Part shown: piece after piece, positions 60,720 to 64,000 of the stretch
Layout of the letters: every line of letters starts with the position of its first letter
Position numbering within the stretch: position 1 is the first letter of the stretch
NCBI RefSeq assembly: GCF_006757745.1
Contig: NZ_AP019741.1
Location: 176,232 to 240,231, forward strand
Reading direction: 5' to 3'
Source: Acinetobacter radioresistens DSM 6976 = NBRC 102413 = CIP 103788
Lineage (GTDB): Bacteria > Pseudomonadota > Gammaproteobacteria > Pseudomonadales > Moraxellaceae
DNA: 64,000 nt
Notes under the pieces: generated by a model
What the model was told of the DNA's origin: nothing
Seen by the model: the letters and a program-made list of their open reading frames with translations, nothing else
The model's database searches: none
Translations under genes and position numbers: made by a program

Positions 60720-60859
60720 AATTTTCAAAAAATCGCGCCGCCTACGAGCATATACCACAAATATGCAAGACCTCAGATACCGTCATTTAAACCACATAAC
60801 CCCGACTGCTATATTCACCATGGGTTTCTATATAAATGTTTTAGGTATTCACAATCTCC

Positions 60860-60980
60860 TATAGCCATCTATATCAGCACCATAGGAATCTATATGGATC
60901 AGTATAGAAATCTATATTGCAACTATAGGAATCTATACCCTCCCCTATAGGAAACTATAAATACAAAATAGCTAACTATA
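60860..60980. repeat. Iteron-like array of TATAG-N4-CTATA, six units
   Basis: Units start at 60860, 60881, 60903, 60924, 60946 and 60967, i.e. alternating 21 and 22 bp, two helical turns. Four are perfect (60860 CCAT, 60903 AAAT, 60924 GAAT, 60946 GAAA as spacers); 60881 and 60967 have one mismatch each. Each unit is a 14-bp palindrome, so a dimeric protein could bind on one face of the helix. Candidate replication origin, centromere or regulator array. Confidence 0.85.
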
Positions 60981-61056
60981 TAAAGAGGGCCAGAACACCA
61001 CAGATTGCGATATATAAAGGGACAGGATTCAGGTGGTGATAAGTGTACAGATTAAA

Positions 61057-61143
61057 TATAGAAAGCTATTACAGGGAATGTAGAAAGCAATGGTGGGGTT
61101 TATAGTAGTCTGGTTTAGGTATAGTCATCTAAATATAAACAAC
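61057..61143. repeat. Degenerate TATAG-N4-CTATA units between the arrays
   Basis: 61057-61070 (TATAG-AAAG-CTATT) and 61130-61143 (TATAG-TCAT-CTAAA), plus half sites nearby. They suggest that the two phased arrays once formed, or still form, one extended region of 440 bp. Confidence 0.5.
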
Positions 61144-61241
61144 TATTGAATTTTAAAAGTAAGCATCGGATGTACCGCGCCAGATCGGATTAAATTAAAT
61201 ATAGAAAGCCAGTTTAGGTATATAGGAAGGTATTTTGAGAT

Positions 61242-61298
61242 TATAGGGAACTATAAAAGATAATATAGAGGACTATATTAGTGATATAGATCACTATA
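61242..61298. repeat. Iteron-like array of TATAG-N4-CTATA, three units
   Basis: Perfect units start at 61242 (GGAA), 61264 (AGGA) and 61285 (ATCA), again 22 and 21 bp apart. They lie just left of a GC-rich block and two palindromes. Confidence 0.82.
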
Positions 61299-61304
61299 AT
61301 GATA

Positions 61305-61364
61305 AGGGGCGCGGCGGCGGGGCGAACCCTAGCTCTAGGGCGACATAAACCTAACGGTAGGTTT
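61305..61364. repeat. GC-rich block with two palindromes next to the iteron-like array
   Basis: A run of G and C (about 61305-61324) is followed by CCCTAG-CT-CTAGGG (61327-61340) and AAACCTA-ACGG-TAGGTTT (61347-61364), both perfect. A GC-rich island beside phased repeats and AT-rich DNA resembles the make-up of plasmid origins or centromeres. Confidence 0.55.
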
Positions 61365-61712
61365 AATTATAGGCTTACACTAATTCATGCTGATGAACGA
61401 TTATGCCCCGCCAGAATAAGTATAATCCAAGATAATCAAATATACATAATATAGATGTAAAAGATTGTCCCAAATAAAAACACTATATAGATAATAAGAC
61501 TGCCCTATTCAGTCGGGTGAATGGTGGAGGAATCTTAGTACTGCACATAATAGTGAAATGATTCCTTAATTCAGTGAGTTATTGCTATTTTGCATATAAT
61601 ATTAAATTGATTTTAAGCTTTATATATAGTATTTTTAATCTAATATTTTATATTTCCGAAATATTAATTCAAAAATTAATCATTTCTTTATTTTAAGCAT
61701 GAGGTTATTTAA
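61365..61712. other. AT-rich interval before the H-NS-family gene
   Basis: No gene recognised. It becomes increasingly AT-rich toward 61,700. A 15-base sequence at 61538-61552 is the reverse complement of 28086-28100 (TATTATGTGCAGTAC). The H-NS gene promoter should lie in the last 100 bases. Confidence 0.5.
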
Positions 61713-62156
61713 ATGAGTATTGATGCAAATCAGCTTATCGCTGAAAATCCTGACTTAACCGAAACGTTTAAGGACCTATTAAAAAATAGTGATGTAACTT
61801 CTATTGAAGATGTTATTAAAAACCTTAATATGATGGCTGACGTTAAGCGTAAAGAAGAATACGCTACGCTCTATCATGAGTTTCAAGATCGTGTAGTTGC
61901 ACTTGGCTTTCTTACCGTTCAAGACTTTATTACTGCTATCGAAGCACAAGGTATTATCAAACCTTCACGTACTTCACGCCGTAAAGTAAAAATCCGTTTC
62001 CGTGATACTGAAAATGAAAACAACACTTGGACTGGTCGCGGTAAGCAACCAAAATGGCTCCAAGCGCATATTGAAAATGGCCGCCAACTTGAAGAATTTG
62101 AAGTTAAAGAACCGGAAGAATCCGAGTCTGAAACAGAGTCAGAAGCAAAAGCTTAA
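61713..62156 (+). CDS. H-NS-family nucleoid protein
   Basis: 147 residues with the usual layout: N-terminal helical oligomerisation region (about 14-75), basic linker SRTSRRKVKIRFRD (85-98) and one C-terminal DNA-binding domain with TWTGRGKQPKW (105-115). It ends in a very acidic tail (EPEESESETESEAKA), which is unusual. GAGG lies eight bases before the ATG. Plasmid H-NS proteins silence newly acquired AT-rich genes and lower the cost of the plasmid to the host. It lies next to the phased repeats. One of three H-NS-type genes in the window. Confidence 0.88.
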   Translation: MSIDANQLIAENPDLTETFKDLLKNSDVTSIEDVIKNLNMMADVKRKEEYATLYHEFQDRVVALGFLTVQDFITAIEAQGIIKPSRTSRRKVKIRFRDTENENNTWTGRGKQPKWLQAHIENGRQLEEFEVKEPEESESETESEAKA

Positions 62157-62169
62157 ATCTACCCAAAAA

Positions 62170-62194
62170 AAGCCTCCATCTATGGAGGCTTTTT
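62170..62194 (+). terminator. Terminator of the H-NS-family gene
   Basis: AGCCTCC, loop ATCTAT, GGAGGCT, then four T; preceded by A7. Strong stem 14 bases past the stop. Confidence 0.85.
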
Positions 62195-62284
62195 AGTTTC
62201 ATTAATCAAAGTGGGAAACGTGAAAAAATCACAATCGCTAGTGATTATGTTTTACACGATTTTGATGATCATGAGGACTAATCG

Positions 62285-62626
62285 ATGCAATTGCATTATC
62301 TGGGCTTAACCTCCTTATTTCTTTTTTTTCTGTACACAGTTTTTGTTCTGGCCGGATTCTATCTACTGCACACGGCGCTAGGAATCATTTGTCGAAGTTT
62401 TTTGATTAAGACAGGAAAGAATATTTTTTATCCCTTATTTTTTGTCACAGCTTTTCCAATTTTAATGATCTTGTACAGACAATCCGTTAGTCTGGGCCTT
62501 CTCACTTTTCATGATCCTGACATTAAGGTGTATATCGATATTGCTACCCAGATCGTCCCTCTTTTTTGCTGCCTCTTATTGTTGTTTTATATCCTAAAAA
62601 AAGCACCGACCAACCTAGTACCCTAA
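62285..62626 (+). CDS. Small multi-pass membrane protein, unknown
   Basis: 113 residues with about three or four hydrophobic segments (roughly 8-34, 48-63, 88-104) and a short polar end (KKAPTNLVP). GAGG lies eight bases before the ATG. No family recognised. Preceded by the H-NS gene but separated from it by a terminator. Confidence 0.55.
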   Translation: MQLHYLGLTSLFLFFLYTVFVLAGFYLLHTALGIICRSFLIKTGKNIFYPLFFVTAFPILMILYRQSVSLGLLTFHDPDIKVYIDIATQIVPLFCCLLLLFYILKKAPTNLVP

Positions 62627-62897
62627 CCCTTCAAAATTTTAGTTTTCTTTTTTGATAATAATTGCAAACCTTCTATTTTTTTCTTATTCTAATACCAAGG
62701 TCGCCTACCGTACTTACGCATGAGTAAAAAAGGGATTTGAAAACCATGTGTTTAATTTCTTAAACCATACTACACAATTAATTTTCTTAAGCATCAACTC
62801 GTTTGGTTCTTAGCATTTAAACATGCGTTGCTATATGTCTTATGACACCAAAAAAATTCTTTATATAAAGAATTTAGAGTTAATGGTAGAGAGAATT

Positions 62898-63941
62898 ATG
62901 TCTATTCAAGAATTTGTATTTCAATTATCAAACAAAGTTCAGCTCAAGCATACGGTTAAGATTGCTCGTTCACATCTCTATGAGTTAATTGCAGTAAGCA
63001 GAGGGTATAAATCCTACAATGCTTTGATTGCTCAAAATATTATTATTAATGCTGAATTTGGTCATAATTTTAAAAATGGTGGTTTCCATTCAAATGATAT
63101 ACACCAAGCTCTTTTAAAAAAGCTACATGTATTACTCAAATCAGACCTACCAGATACATCATACAAAGAGATTGCTCAAACACTTCATACAGAACTCTTA
63201 CTCTTGAAAATAGAATCCATCAATTTACCTTCTATTAGAGAAGAATTGTCGTACATGGACTTTGCAGATGGACTAATCCAAAGTGATGAAGATGTAGATT
63301 TTGAAGAAATAAAATGCAACTTAGACCAGATAAAATCTTATGCAGAAGATCGACACAACCCTGATGCCTGTGCAGTCATGGCCGGATATTATAGATATTT
63401 AGCAAATCAAATCGCCCCTAATGGTAAACAGTGGTCCAATTTTGGTGCAATCTGGTCTAATACTCAATTTAAGTATATCCAGAATGAGGAAACAAGAAAA
63501 AATAAAGCCTTGTATGAATCATATATACAGCAAGCAGAAACTTTTGAAGAAAAAATACGACTGCAACCCATTAATTTAAATGAGCTTCTGTCAGAAGATT
63601 ATTATTACGGCGAACAAAATATTAAAGATAATGATGAATTTTATCAGAAGTTGATATATGTATGCCGTTTGGGTGATGTCGAAGCAATTGAACTGTATTT
63701 GTACGATGATCACTTCAAGAGTCTTGATGATGCGTGGACGTATGTTTATTTAGCTCAAATGTTAGGTGTAGATTTTACTAGAGATGATTATAAAGCCTAC
63801 AATGCTGACACTGGCGAGGAGTATGATGGCTATGGCCCTTTAGAAGCCATAGGCCGTGATGCAATTGATATTCCCCCACTTGATAGTGAGAGAAATGAAT
63901 TAGCCAAAGAAAGAGCGAAAGAGCTTTTTGACAAAATGTAA
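62898..63941 (+). CDS. Unknown protein with the shared N-terminal GY motif
   Basis: 347 residues from the ATG at 62898 (GAGAG upstream); an in-frame ATG at 62823 is less likely. Near the N-terminus it has TVKIARSHLYELIAVSRGYK then SYNALIA, matching the motif of the 2880-4178 protein (LSRAQIFELLAASHSYKTYA). The remaining part is helical, acidic, and has TPR/Sel1-like hairpins (NPDACAVMAGYYRYLANQIA, LDDAWTYVYLAQMLGV). No catalytic residues recognised. Function unknown. Confidence 0.6.
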   Translation: MSIQEFVFQLSNKVQLKHTVKIARSHLYELIAVSRGYKSYNALIAQNIIINAEFGHNFKNGGFHSNDIHQALLKKLHVLLKSDLPDTSYKEIAQTLHTELLLLKIESINLPSIREELSYMDFADGLIQSDEDVDFEEIKCNLDQIKSYAEDRHNPDACAVMAGYYRYLANQIAPNGKQWSNFGAIWSNTQFKYIQNEETRKNKALYESYIQQAETFEEKIRLQPINLNELLSEDYYYGEQNIKDNDEFYQKLIYVCRLGDVEAIELYLYDDHFKSLDDAWTYVYLAQMLGVDFTRDDYKAYNADTGEEYDGYGPLEAIGRDAIDIPPLDSERNELAKERAKELFDKM

Positions 63942-63952
63942 TAGATCGGATC

Positions 63953-63989
63953 AGTCAGGGTCGGAACATCTTTTTTCGGGACCCTGACT
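63953..63989. repeat. Inverted repeat after the last gene
   Basis: AGTCAGGGTC (63953-63962) and GACCCTGACT (63980-63989), perfect 10-bp arms around a 17-base loop containing T6. It may be a terminator-like hairpin of the 62898-63941 gene or an element end; the window stops 11 bases later. Confidence 0.5.
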
Positions 63990-64000
63990 ACACTTCAATG

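Noticed and set aside
60664..60950. Two overlapping plus-strand frames (66 and 82 codons) in the repeat region
   Set aside because: They run through the phased repeats, are Tyr/Ile-rich because of CTATA repeats, and lack start sites.
60860..61298. CRISPR array
   Set aside because: Repeats are 14-bp palindromes with 7-8-bp gaps, far too short for repeats and spacers, and no cas gene is present.

Overview
The window reads as part of a large conjugative plasmid of a gamma-proteobacterium, most probably Acinetobacter. The evidence is a low-GC sequence, a ParA/ParB partition pair, F-type transfer proteins (three TraG-N-type membrane proteins and three TraN-like exported proteins), a plasmid-type topoisomerase III, an SOS UmuD/UmuC pair whose UmuD has the extended N-terminus seen in Acinetobacter, several H-NS-family proteins, and many small unrecognised genes. 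No chromosomal housekeeping gene, rRNA or tRNA was seen. No replication initiator was recognised.

Layout. 1-4.2 kb: the tail of a membrane protein, a double zinc-ribbon protein, an S49 (SppA-like) peptidase and an unknown protein. 4.367-13.369 kb: a complete 9,003-bp transposon with ISL3-type ends and an exact 8-bp target duplication (ATTAAATT), carrying a full type I restriction-modification system (hsdM, hsdS, hsdR), a divergent unknown gene and an ISL3-family transposase. 13.4-21.1 kb: an accessory zone. Two unrelated genes here have the same structured 5' leader and the same terminator. Two paralogous genes have matching leaders with a compensated hairpin. A tyrosine integrase lies between the latter. 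21.1-24.95 kb: the parA-parB operon with two downstream genes and candidate parS sites. 25.0-27.8 kb: umuC, umuD with a perfect operator palindrome, and an H-NS-family protein with two DNA-binding domains. 27.8-31.7 kb: an AT-rich, gene-poor stretch with a probable frameshifted gene, small ORFs, a second tyrosine recombinase and a membrane-anchored DUF2726 protein.

31.7-57.8 kb, almost all on the minus strand, is the transfer-related part: a helical-repeat protein, three TraG-type proteins (the 1,576-residue one carries lysozyme-like and M15-peptidase-like domains), topB, a TraN-like module spread over three overlapping genes, and an operon with AT-hook, XRE and helical-repeat proteins. 57.8-60.6 kb holds membrane and unknown genes. 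60.6-61.7 kb has no genes but contains regularly phased repeats TATAG-N4-CTATA (21-22 bp period; six plus three units), a strong candidate for a replication origin, centromere or regulator array. 61.7-64 kb holds a canonical H-NS-family protein, a small membrane protein and another member of a family that shares a short N-terminal motif with three other proteins in the window.

How the parts fit: partition, SOS polymerase, nucleoid proteins and topoisomerase serve plasmid upkeep; the TraG and TraN proteins serve mating-pair formation; the RM transposon is a recent-looking insertion that adds restriction and may help retain the plasmid. Functions of the many unknown genes are not assigned. All family calls come from motif recognition by eye, without database searches.
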